Assembly: GCA_000720375.1 (NCBI GenBank)
Contig: JOAA01000012.1
Span: 62,001-126,000, forward strand
Direction: 5' to 3'
Origin: Rhodococcus rhodnii
GTDB taxonomy: Bacteria; Actinomycetota; Actinomycetes; Mycobacteriales; Pseudonocardiaceae
DNA: 64,000 bases
The notes beneath the pieces were generated by a model, which worked only from the letters and a program-made list of their open reading frames with translations, was not told where the DNA came from and made no database searches. A program made the position numbers and the translations under genes. Shown in pieces: positions 53,462-61,402 of the stretch; the first letter of the stretch is position 1; the number at the start of each line of letters is the position of its first letter.

Positions 53462-55158
53462 AGCTCCTCATGATCTTTGTGATCACGCTGTCTGTGGTGA
53501 TTGCGCCAAAGGCCTTCGCTACGACACCGGAGAATATTCGGTGTGCCGGTGTGCGACTCGCGCCGTCGCTCGACGAGAAACGTGACCGTCACGTGGCGGA
53601 TAGGCGTGGGAAATTCGTGCCGGTTGTCATGGTTCATGGTTGGACAGGGACATCCACGCACGACGATCAGCGTCGAGGGGCTTTCTCTCATCGCATCGAT
53701 CTGTCCACGAACCAGCTCGTCACGATGAAGCCGAGCAGGTCGATGATCGGTCAGTTGCAGCGGATCCCCGGCGCGGCCGTATTCACGTTTGACTATCACA
53801 ACCATTCCGCACGCTGGGTCGACGATCCGCACATCGGCCCAGCCCTGGGGGAGTCGATCGACTGCTTGTTCAAGGCCACCGGGGAGAAGGCTATTGTCGT
53901 CGCGCACTCGATGGGTGGTCTGGCGACTCGGTACGCCCTCAGCACCGGTGATCGGGCGAAGAAGGTCAGCACCGTCATCACCTTCGGCACACCGAACACC
54001 GGCTCACTGTTCGCACTGCTCGGCGATGGAGCCCTGGCGATCGGCGCCGCGGTGAACAAGCAGCTCGCGGTGCTCCGCATGATCCTGGCTGTCTGCGGAA
54101 AACTCGCGACCGGCAAACTGGACACCGGAACACCTTGCGACATCTTGCCTGCCCCGATGCGAGCCCTCGATTCTGAGGCCGGCCGGGCCCTGCGCGCCGG
54201 GTCACGACAACTCGACGAACTCAAGCCGTTCCCCGCAGGCGTCAAGGTCGACGCGCTGGCTGGTGATGCCGTGTTCACCACCCTCAGATTGGGGTGGTTT
54301 CACCTGCGTTGGGACGGCCGAATCCCACTCGGTGACCTCATCGTGACCAGTGACTCCGCCGTGGATGGCGCCAGCCAGACGAAGAAGGCGTCCTGTGCGT
54401 ATCAGCTCAACCCGATTCGCGGCGGGACCGACCTGATCGGCCTTTCGCTGGGACTGACTGCGAAGAACGACGTAGCTCAGCCAATCACTTCGGTGGCGGG
54501 TGCGTGCTATCACAGCAACCTGATGCGCACCGTAGAGCTGACCAACGAGGCCACTGGGATGGTCAATGAGGACATCGAGTCCCGCCAGCCCGCGACCAAG
54601 GTAGTAAATGTCGTCGCGGTCGACAAGAACGGCAATCCCGCGAAGGGATACACCGTCACGGACGATGGTTGGACAGTCGACTGCAGTCCTCCGCAACCCT
54701 ATCCGTCGCCGTCATCGGTCGGCCGGAACATCGTCCAATGTGGAGCGCACGCTGACGCTGCCGACGTGTGCTGGACGAAACCGGATCGAGTTACTTTGCT
54801 TTGTGGCGGGGATCCGTGGGTGAAAACGCTGACGGTGTACCGCGCGAGCAGGGAAGTGCCTGCGGTGCCCGCTGCCAAAGATCCCGAGCCGTGGGGCTTG
54901 GAGTTGGACAATGGCCTGAAGTGCCGGATTCGTGATGGAGGAGCCTGGTCTGGCCGCTCAGACAACCTGGTCGGGGCGTATCACTGCGCGCCAGGCACTG
55001 ATGTGGTTCTGGTGGCGCAGAAACAGGGAGCTGAAACCATCGACAAGAGCACGCGGGCATGGACCGTCCTAATAGGAGTTCTAGACGACAAGTCGACCGG
55101 GTCGCCGCCACCGACGAAGGTCATGGTCCGCACCGCGTACTTCGCGGGGTCGCCATGA
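53458..55158 (+). CDS. Secreted lipase/esterase-like alpha/beta hydrolase
   Basis: A 566-aa exported protein with signal MKLLMIFVITLSVVIAPKAF. The lipase-type half has VMVHGWTGTSTHD (oxyanion) and VVAHSMGGLATRYALS (Ser nucleophile), followed by VITFGTPNTGS. The second half, about residues 330-566, has several cysteines and no recognised domain. The ATG at 53458 overlaps the preceding stop. Similar proteins cleave lipids or act as acyltransferases; the substrate is unknown. Confidence 0.8.
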   Translation: MKLLMIFVITLSVVIAPKAFATTPENIRCAGVRLAPSLDEKRDRHVADRRGKFVPVVMVHGWTGTSTHDDQRRGAFSHRIDLSTNQLVTMKPSRSMIGQLQRIPGAAVFTFDYHNHSARWVDDPHIGPALGESIDCLFKATGEKAIVVAHSMGGLATRYALSTGDRAKKVSTVITFGTPNTGSLFALLGDGALAIGAAVNKQLAVLRMILAVCGKLATGKLDTGTPCDILPAPMRALDSEAGRALRAGSRQLDELKPFPAGVKVDALAGDAVFTTLRLGWFHLRWDGRIPLGDLIVTSDSAVDGASQTKKASCAYQLNPIRGGTDLIGLSLGLTAKNDVAQPITSVAGACYHSNLMRTVELTNEATGMVNEDIESRQPATKVVNVVAVDKNGNPAKGYTVTDDGWTVDCSPPQPYPSPSSVGRNIVQCGAHADAADVCWTKPDRVTLLCGGDPWVKTLTVYRASREVPAVPAAKDPEPWGLELDNGLKCRIRDGGAWSGRSDNLVGAYHCAPGTDVVLVAQKQGAETIDKSTRAWTVLIGVLDDKSTGSPPPTKVMVRTAYFAGSP

Positions 55159-55327
55159 CCAGCACGAAGCGCCGCGGCTGCACTCTCGGCGCGTACATGT
55201 ATGCTGGTTGGGAAATTGCTTCCGCTAAGCAAGCAAGATTTTGCGTGGTTTTCGCGGAAACCGACATGCATGCGTAGTCGTGTCGCTACGCTGGGCATCC
55301 TCCGTCATCGAACTGGAGGAAAATTTC

Positions 55328-56290
55328 ATGCCACTGCGGGGGTTTGTAGCGTGGTTTCTGGCCGGCGTGCTGCTGGCTGGGGTGGCCGGGTGTGGGCTGA
55401 TGGAGTCATCGGCGCCCGCTCAATCCGGCGGGACGCTTGAACGCAAGGTGATCAAAGTCGGCACGCTGGGGCTCGTCGACTCCGCACCGTTGCACCTGGC
55501 CATGGAGAACGGGTACTTCGCGGCCGAGGGCCTCGATGTGCAGTTGACCACCGGTGCCAAGGGATCGGCCAATGTGGACAACGTACTCGGTGGGACACTG
55601 GACTTCGGGTTGACCAGCTATCCGCCTGCGTTGATGCCACAGGTCAAGGGCGTCGCGAACATCAAGATCGTCGCTGACGCCGTGCAGACGACCGAGAATC
55701 TGATCCTGTGTGTGGTGTCCAAGAACAGCCCCATCAAGAAGCCGGGCGACCTTGCCGAGAAGAAGATCGCGGTGTCCTCGAAGCGGGGCATTTCCGAGCT
55801 GACGCTCAACGCCCAGCTCAAGATGATGTCCGTGGACCACAAGAAGATCGAGTACATCTCGATGGAGATAGCGTCCATGCCCTCGGCGCTGGAACGTGGT
55901 GACGTCGCCGCGGCCGTCATCGCCGAGCCGCACCTGACCGCGGCCACCAAGGCCGGTCTGGTCAAGCTGATGGACCCGTTCTCCGGGCCGACGGCGGACT
56001 TCCCGTGGTCGGGCTGGATCGCCAAGAAGGAGTTCACCGACGCCAACCCGAACGTGGTCGCGGCCTTCAAACGGGCGCTCAACAAGGGCGTCGCGGACAC
56101 CGCCAGCCGGGACAGGGTCGGTGAGGTGCTGATGAAGCACGTCAGGATCGACTCGGCGACGTATCAGCTGATGACCATGCCGGTGTTCCCGACGAGCGTC
56201 GATCCCGTTCGGCTGCAACGGGTTGCCGATCTCATGCTCGACCAGGGCGAGATCGACAAGCCCATCGACATGCGCACGATGATGCTCTAG
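55328..56290 (+). CDS. NMT1/SsuA-like ABC substrate-binding lipoprotein (paralog)
   Basis: A 320-aa lipoprotein with lipobox VAGC (Cys22) and the NMT1-like fold: KVGTLGLVDSAPLHLAMENG, GYFAAEGLDVQL, KKIAVSSKRGISEL and AAVIAEPHLT. It aligns over its whole length with the protein at 16153-17157, including DPVRLQRVADLM near the end. ATG 55328 has GGAGG upstream; a longer start to 55241 is not supported. No permease or ATPase is near it. It converges with the HTH-deformylase gene with a ten-base gap. Confidence 0.87.
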   Translation: MPLRGFVAWFLAGVLLAGVAGCGLMESSAPAQSGGTLERKVIKVGTLGLVDSAPLHLAMENGYFAAEGLDVQLTTGAKGSANVDNVLGGTLDFGLTSYPPALMPQVKGVANIKIVADAVQTTENLILCVVSKNSPIKKPGDLAEKKIAVSSKRGISELTLNAQLKMMSVDHKKIEYISMEIASMPSALERGDVAAAVIAEPHLTAATKAGLVKLMDPFSGPTADFPWSGWIAKKEFTDANPNVVAAFKRALNKGVADTASRDRVGEVLMKHVRIDSATYQLMTMPVFPTSVDPVRLQRVADLMLDQGEIDKPIDMRTMML

Positions 56291-56300
56291 CGACTGGCGA

Positions 56301-57803
56301 CTAGTACTGCCAGTTGAGGCCGCTGCCGCCGTACTGCTCGATCGGGATCGCCTCGGTCCCCGGCGGCAGCCGGTCGATGTAGAGCTTGCCGTGCAGGTGA
56401 TCGATCTCGTGTGCGACAAGGCGGGCCACGCCGCGTTCGAAGATCGTGATCTTCCGCGCGCCGGACAGCTCCTGGTGCTCCACGTGGATCACGAGCGGTC
56501 TCGGCACGAGGCCGCGCACGTCGAAGAAGGACAGACAGCCCTCGTACTGTTCGTCGAACTGCTCGCCGTTCTCGATGATCCTGGCGTTCAGCAACATGAT
56601 CACGTCGTCGGTTCCGGGCGGGAAGACGATCGCGGCCGCCCGGTCGATGCCGATCTGGTTGGCCGCGAAGCCGATTCCCTTGCCGAACGTGTGCGCGGCC
56701 GACACCCGTTTGGCGGCTGACACCAGTTCCGCGATCACTCGTTTGGCGACCTCGGCCTCTTCCGGTAATTGGAAGGGTTTCGCCGGGCGGTGCAGGATCG
56801 GGTCGTCGGACTGCACGACCCCCAGGGAACGCATGACTTGGCTGGGTTTCTCGGCCGGCTCAGCCGGTTGGGTCGACGGCTTGCGGCGGAAGTGCCATTC
56901 CAAACGGTATCTGGCGTGCAAGGGCGGCTCTTCCGTCGTCCACGAGAAAACCCGGCGGTTGTTCGATCTCTGCTCGTCGATCGCGGTCCGGAAGGGCATC
57001 GCCTCCGCGGTCATCGAGGTGTGCAGGCCCCACACCGCGGGGTCGAGGTGCTCCGGAAAGTCAAGCCGGACAGACAAAAGCAACGTGGGCAGCCGGATCG
57101 CGCGCTGAAACCAGTTGCCCCACTTGTCATCCCTGACCGTGTATGTGTACTCGATCCACGTGCTCTGCCCGGGGTACAAGGGAAAGTGGCCGCTGTCGTT
57201 GGCGAACTGCAGCCACACTTCCTTGAACGCGTCCCGGTCGTGCTGCGCCACCCACCGCATCGGCTCCGAGCGGTCCTCACCGCACCACGCCTGCAGATCC
57301 AGTTCTTCCCATGTCAACGGGCGGTCGCGGTAGAGCTGATTGGACAGGTCGGGGTCGCCGGGAAACCGGTCGACCGAGATCCTGATCATGTAACGGGTGA
57401 TCGGGTCGGTGCCGTAGTTGACCAGCCTGCGTCGCATGATCGCCCGGTAAGTCCGTCCGTCGTAACGAAGTTCGGCGTCGTCATGTTCTACGAAAAGACT
57501 GCGGGTCGACGGTTCCGGTGTGCGCTCGATTGGAGTAGCCCGCACCACGACTGGGCGAAGGGCCTCGTAGTCACGCCACGCACGGCGTAACGCCCCACCG
57601 GCGTTCAGCGCGTCATCCGCCGCTTTGGCGAACTCACGCGACGGGCGCTCGTGACCGCTCTCCACTTTCGATACGTACGAACGGCTGTAGCCCATGGCAA
57701 CGGCCACGGCGGTACGCGACATCCCACGCACCTCCCGCCATCGCCGGAGTTCACCGACGAAGACGTCTTGGTGCGCAGGCGAGTCCTCGTCCTGGGTCGC
57801 CAT
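56301..57803 (-). CDS. XRE-type HTH regulator fused to a peptide deformylase domain
   Basis: A 500-aa fusion. Residues about 15-70 are an XRE-type helix-turn-helix (LRRWREVRGMSRTAVAVAMG, then SYVSKVESGHERPS). Residues about 95-310 are a beta-rich middle with Trp/Arg-rich segments (FQRAIRLPTLLLSVRLDFPE). Residues about 340-490 are a peptide deformylase domain with all three motifs: GIGFAANQIG (376-385), EGCLS (421-425) and HEIDHLHG (465-472). The metal ligands Cys423, His465, His469 and catalytic Glu466 are kept; the usual Gln before the last His motif is Ala. ATG 57803 follows GGGAGG. It may act on formyl-Met peptides or be a sensor; this is inference. Confidence 0.85.
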   Translation of the reverse strand: MATQDEDSPAHQDVFVGELRRWREVRGMSRTAVAVAMGYSRSYVSKVESGHERPSREFAKAADDALNAGGALRRAWRDYEALRPVVVRATPIERTPEPSTRSLFVEHDDAELRYDGRTYRAIMRRRLVNYGTDPITRYMIRISVDRFPGDPDLSNQLYRDRPLTWEELDLQAWCGEDRSEPMRWVAQHDRDAFKEVWLQFANDSGHFPLYPGQSTWIEYTYTVRDDKWGNWFQRAIRLPTLLLSVRLDFPEHLDPAVWGLHTSMTAEAMPFRTAIDEQRSNNRRVFSWTTEEPPLHARYRLEWHFRRKPSTQPAEPAEKPSQVMRSLGVVQSDDPILHRPAKPFQLPEEAEVAKRVIAELVSAAKRVSAAHTFGKGIGFAANQIGIDRAAAIVFPPGTDDVIMLLNARIIENGEQFDEQYEGCLSFFDVRGLVPRPLVIHVEHQELSGARKITIFERGVARLVAHEIDHLHGKLYIDRLPPGTEAIPIEQYGGSGLNWQY

Positions 57804-57929
57804 GCTGCCTCCCACACCGGCTGACCGTGAGTACGCGTGAGCGCGCCGTGAGTAGCTCTCAGTCTTCCATGACATACCCCGTCGCTGGTGTCCTCGTATT
57901 TCAGATGTAGCACAGAAGGGGCTGAAACA

Positions 57930-58235
57930 GTGCGAAACACATCGACGACGGCGGTGACAAACGGGGCCACGAGTCCAGCGCCGCCGCGCAGCAGGGGACT
58001 TGTCATGAGCAAGCGTGCGCGCAGTGCTCGGCGCCTAGCCAGCCTGCTGACCAGCAAGTCAGGCACCTACGTCCGGGTTTACTACGACCGCCAGATCCGC
58101 AGGTACCGGGTTGTTTGGACCAACGGCCCGGACGCGGCACAGATGTTCACGTTCGCTGTTCAGGCAGCCGGGGATGTGCCTGAACTCGACGTGGCGACGC
58201 TGCTGTGGGACCGGGGGACGACCAACAACAAGTGA
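57930..58235 (+). CDS. Small protein divergent to the HTH-deformylase gene
   Basis: A 101-aa protein if started at GTG 57930 (AAGGGG eight bases upstream), or 76 aa if started at ATG 58005 (GGGGAC five bases upstream). The better-behaved core is SKRARSARRLASLLTSKSGT, followed by VRVYYDRQIRRYRVVWTNGP and a short acidic end. The N-terminal extension is Ala/Ser/Pro-rich and may be untranslated. It is divergent from the fusion gene and may be its target. I recognise no family. Confidence 0.55.
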   Translation: MRNTSTTAVTNGATSPAPPRSRGLVMSKRARSARRLASLLTSKSGTYVRVYYDRQIRRYRVVWTNGPDAAQMFTFAVQAAGDVPELDVATLLWDRGTTNNK

Positions 58236-58328
58236 ATAGACCCGCCGACCGGACGACGTATCGCGGCTGGACGCCTGTGTCCAAGAAGCTGATGCCGCAC
58301 CCCTCCCGACGCGTTGCCCGGTAGGCGT

Positions 58329-58377
58329 GCCGTTCCGGTGACCAGCCGACAGCCCCCGTGCTGGTCTCCGGAACGGC
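58329..58377. terminator. Bidirectional terminator between converging genes
   Basis: An 18-bp stem with one mismatch (58329-58346 with 58360-58377, arm GCCGTTCCGGTGACCAGC) and a 13-base loop. It sits between the converging small protein gene and the GyrI-like gene, 12 bases before the latter's stop, and can serve both. Confidence 0.8.
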
Positions 58378-58389
58378 GTCCATCCATTT

Positions 58390-58956
58390 CTAGACCGGAT
58401 ACCTGATCAGCGTGCGCATCTTCTCAGGGGCATCGGTGCGGGGTCTGGTCAGGTAGATCTCGTGGTGGTTTCCGGTGATCTGACGGCCTTCCTGCCGCAC
58501 GAAATCCATCAGCCTGGCGATTGTGGCCGGCTCCTCGCTGTACGGGCCGTGGTGCAGGATTTGCGCGCACGTGCCCTCGGTGAATTCCTCGAACCGCACG
58601 CCGTCCACGGCCTTCTTCCGGCCGGCTTTGGCGATGGCCTCGGCGGCGATCTCGGCCGTGGCCTGCCCGGGCTGCAAGATCATCATGGTCCAGCACCAGG
58701 CGTTCCGGTCACCGGCGGCGAAGACTGCCGGATCGGGTGACCACCATTGACCCTGTAGGGGTAATACCGAGTACTCCACCTGAGTTTTGAGTGCGGCGCG
58801 CACGGCATAGGCGACTGCGTACAACCCGGACACCGCATTGCTGTATTCGGGTGAATCCGGCGATCCCTTGCCATCCACCATCAAGTACGGCAACGCGGGC
58901 ACTTCGATCAGCGCCGGTTCTTTCCTGCCGGAGAACAGGTACTTGTACTCATTCAT
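58390..58956 (-). CDS. GyrI-like small-molecule-binding domain protein
   Basis: A 188-aa protein of the GyrI-like/SBMC superfamily, related to the ligand domains of BmrR and GyrI. It has IEVPALPYLMVDGKGSP at the start and CAQILHHGPYSEEPATIARL, then GNHHEIYLTRPRTD at the end. It starts at ATG 58956 (TGGAGC upstream) and overlaps the MerR gene by eight bases, so the two are coupled. Residues up to the extended start at 59028 are not needed. It probably binds a ligand and could be a drug-sequestering partner of the MerR regulator. Confidence 0.88.
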   Translation of the reverse strand: MNEYKYLFSGRKEPALIEVPALPYLMVDGKGSPDSPEYSNAVSGLYAVAYAVRAALKTQVEYSVLPLQGQWWSPDPAVFAAGDRNAWCWTMMILQPGQATAEIAAEAIAKAGRKKAVDGVRFEEFTEGTCAQILHHGPYSEEPATIARLMDFVRQEGRQITGNHHEIYLTRPRTDAPEKMRTLIRYPV

Positions 58957-59692
58957 GCGATTGCTCCAAAGGGATGACGATTCGCGTGACCGGGTGTTCC
59001 GGTCCGGCGAGATAGGCCTCACGGGCAAGTCCGGACGGCCGGTGCCCGCGTTCGTAGATCCACGCGAACAAGCCCTGGTAGGCCAGCGTGACGTCCTCGT
59101 ACGGCCCCACGTGCGTGGTCATCGCGACCAGACCGGCGGGCAACCGTTCGACATCACCGCCGGGTTCGTCCGTTTCCACGCCCACGGTGATGGAGATCTG
59201 CGTCGCGTCGAGGTCCAACGGGAACAGGCCCCACCGCAGCCCAGGCGTACTTCCTATAGCTGCCATGCACTTCCCGACAGCGAGCCCGATTTCCTCTGGG
59301 GCACATACGGTTCTGTGCACGACCAAGCGTCGCGACGGTTCGTTGACGAGCGTGACTTCCTGACGTAGCAAGCCTTCTTCAAGCAGCCGCGTCAACGCCC
59401 GGGCGGTGCGCCTGCGGTGTTCGATCTCCGCTTCGACCCGGCGGAGGTGTGTGCTCAACACCTGTTCGTCCTCCAGCGCCGCGGCGATCTCGGCCAACGG
59501 AACGTCCAGCTTGCGCAGCAACGCGATCGCCAACGCGCGGCGCGCCTGGGCGGTGGAGTAGTAGCGGTAGCCGGTCGCCGCGTCGACTTCGGCCGGGACG
59601 AGCAGGCCGAGCTGGTCGTAATGGCGCAGCTGCTTGGCGCTCAGCCGGCACATCCGGGCGAACTCGCCGATCGGCAACAGGTGGTCGGTCAC
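58949..59692 (-). CDS. MerR family regulator with GyrI-like ligand domain
   Basis: A 247-aa regulator of the BmrR/BltR type. The N-terminal winged helix is in LPIGEFARMCRLSAKQLRHY, then ATGYRYYSTAQARRAL and a dimer helix. The C-terminal half is a GyrI-like domain (TRTV to GLVAMTTHVGPYEDV). The start is assigned to GTG 59692 because the promoter at 59699-59729 would begin transcription there; GTG 59698 adds two residues. It probably senses a hydrophobic cation or drug and activates its own operon with the GyrI-like gene. Confidence 0.9.
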   Translation of the reverse strand: MTDHLLPIGEFARMCRLSAKQLRHYDQLGLLVPAEVDAATGYRYYSTAQARRALAIALLRKLDVPLAEIAAALEDEQVLSTHLRRVEAEIEHRRRTARALTRLLEEGLLRQEVTLVNEPSRRLVVHRTVCAPEEIGLAVGKCMAAIGSTPGLRWGLFPLDLDATQISITVGVETDEPGGDVERLPAGLVAMTTHVGPYEDVTLAYQGLFAWIYERGHRPSGLAREAYLAGPEHPVTRIVIPLEQSHE

Positions 59693-59698
59693 CCGCAC

Positions 59699-59729
59699 AT
59701 CCTGATCCTTTCCACAGTGGGAAGGTCAA
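59699..59729 (-). promoter_or_regulatory. MerR-type promoter with operator palindrome
   Basis: On the minus strand TTGACC (59729-59724) and CAGGAT (59704-59699) are spaced by 19 bases, the long spacing typical of MerR-activated promoters. A near-perfect palindrome CCTTTCCAC-A-GTGGGAAGG (59707-59725, one mismatch) fills the spacer. The start point would be 59692, making the MerR mRNA leaderless. On the plus strand TAGCCT (59739-59744) would start transcription at 59751, the GTG of the SGNH gene. Confidence 0.6.
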
Positions 59730-59750
59730 ATTGGCGGATAGCCTGGTCGA

Positions 59751-60521
59751 GTGAACGAGTATCGCTTTGTCGCGACCGGCGACAGCTTCACTGAGGGCGT
59801 CGGCGATCCCGGGCCGGACGGCACGTTTCGTGGCTGGGCAGACCGGTTCGCCGAGATGCTGGCCGAGAGACGGGGCCCGATCAGCTACGCCAACCTGGCC
59901 GTGCGTGGCCTGACCGTGCGTCAGATCGTGGAGACCCAGCTCGAACCCGCGATGGCGTTGGAGCCTGAGCTCGTGACGGCGGTCGCGGGCATGAACGACC
60001 TGATCCGGCCGAAGCTGAACTTCCGTGAGTTCGTCGACGACCAGGACAAGCTGATCGGGACCCTGGCCGCGACCGGAGCACAGGTGATCACCGCGACCCT
60101 GCCCACGCCGGGCCAGGGCGCACCGCTGCCGACGCCGCTGCGCCGTGCCCTGACCAAGCGGTTGAACCTGAGCAACGCGTTCGTCCGGCGGATAGCGGCC
60201 AAGCACGGCGCCCTGTGCCTCGATCTGGCCGTGATGCTGCCGCCTGGAATCGGCGGCTGGAGCGAGGACCGCCTGCACCCCGGACCGGACGGGCACCGCG
60301 CGGCGGCGCAGGCGTGTATGGGCCTGCTGGACGGCGAGCCGCCGCGCAGGCTGGCCGTGACCGAGATCGTGGCCGCGGATCCCGGCGAGCCGACCCTGCG
60401 GGAGCAGCTGCGCTGGGCGAAGCAGTTCCTGGTGCCGTGGGTGAAACGGCGTCTGCGTGGCGAGTCGAGCGCGACCGGGGTGGCGGCGAAGCGCGAGGAC
60501 TACGGGACAATAAGCTCCTGA
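59751..60521 (+). CDS. SGNH/GDSL-type hydrolase
   Basis: A 256-aa esterase of the SGNH fold. Block I has the Ser in ATGDSFTEGVG, block III the Asn in VAGMNDLIRP, and block V the Asp/His in SEDRLHPGPDGH. No signal peptide is seen, so it acts in the cytosol. The C-terminus is Arg-rich. It is divergent from the MerR gene and may share its promoter region. The ester substrate is unknown. Confidence 0.9.
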   Translation: MNEYRFVATGDSFTEGVGDPGPDGTFRGWADRFAEMLAERRGPISYANLAVRGLTVRQIVETQLEPAMALEPELVTAVAGMNDLIRPKLNFREFVDDQDKLIGTLAATGAQVITATLPTPGQGAPLPTPLRRALTKRLNLSNAFVRRIAAKHGALCLDLAVMLPPGIGGWSEDRLHPGPDGHRAAAQACMGLLDGEPPRRLAVTEIVAADPGEPTLREQLRWAKQFLVPWVKRRLRGESSATGVAAKREDYGTISS

Positions 60522-60523
60522 AG

Positions 60524-61402
60524 GTGCAGACGATCTCGCTCGACGGCCTTGAGCACCCCGCGGAACGCCGGTGGGAACACCGCGGCCATCCGTACCCCGC
60601 CGAGGCAGAGGTGTTGCGGCGGCACGGAAACATCGTTGCGGCCGCGCCGGTGACGAACGGGCCGCGCGGGGTCGGCGTGTGGGATCTCGATTCCGGGAAA
60701 CTGCGTTTCTGGGACGCCTGGGGTGACACGGTTCGGTTCCTGGAGTCCGGCATGCTCGTGGCGGTCGACGGGAGCATCTCGTTGCTGTCGTGGCCGGACC
60801 TTGCGACGCTGGAGTCGGTCGACGCGCCCGAGATGGCGGAGACGTTCGTGGTGTCGCCTTCGGAGAAAGTCCTTGTGGTGCACCAGAACGACGGCCAAGG
60901 GCTGAACGGCTACGAGGTGTTCTCCCTTGGTCCGCTGGTCAAGCGGAGTGACCACATTGGACTTCGCGAGGACCCGATGTACAGCATGCCGGTGTTCTCA
61001 CCGAGTGAGCGGTACGTGGCGTGCTCGCCGGGCGGCGACTACTTCTGGGTGCCCGACGACGAGGCCGACTGGCCCGAGGACTGGGACAAGGACGAAGCCG
61101 AGATTCCCACTGCCGGCGGGCAGATCCGGTTCGGTGACCTGCTCGTGCATGACCTCGCCACGGACACGGTCGCCCGCTCGGAACTGCGTTTCGACCTCGA
61201 ACCAGGCTGGGTACCGGAGGATTGCTGGGACAGCCGCTGGCACTACGGCGCGATCGACCTCGAGTTCGTGGCCGACGAGCACATCAAGCTGCGGCTGCCC
61301 GACGGTACGTGGGTCGATCTCGCGCTTCCCTTGCCGGACACCGTTGTGCTGCCGACGCCCAACCGGGAACTCCCGGGTCAGCCTTCGGTGGACAGGAGCT
61401 GA
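60524..61402 (+). CDS. Hypothetical protein, beta-propeller-like
   Basis: A predicted 292-aa protein starting at GTG 60524, two bases after the SGNH stop. It has repeated short strand patterns (GVGVWDLDSGKLRFWDAWGD, then SISLLSWPDLATLESVDAPE and VFSPSERYVACSPGG) like WD40-type blades. It is acidic (DEADWPEDWDKDEAE). No signal or membrane helix is seen. The ribosome site is weak, so it may depend on coupling. The end overlaps the converging VWA gene by 25 bases. Confidence 0.7.
   Translation: MQTISLDGLEHPAERRWEHRGHPYPAEAEVLRRHGNIVAAAPVTNGPRGVGVWDLDSGKLRFWDAWGDTVRFLESGMLVAVDGSISLLSWPDLATLESVDAPEMAETFVVSPSEKVLVVHQNDGQGLNGYEVFSLGPLVKRSDHIGLREDPMYSMPVFSPSERYVACSPGGDYFWVPDDEADWPEDWDKDEAEIPTAGGQIRFGDLLVHDLATDTVARSELRFDLEPGWVPEDCWDSRWHYGAIDLEFVADEHIKLRLPDGTWVDLALPLPDTVVLPTPNRELPGQPSVDRS

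Noticed and set aside
56293..56314. ACTGGC-GACTAGTACT-GCCAGT hairpin between the lipoprotein and HTH-deformylase genes
   Set aside because: Only six base pairs of stem; too weak to call a terminator.
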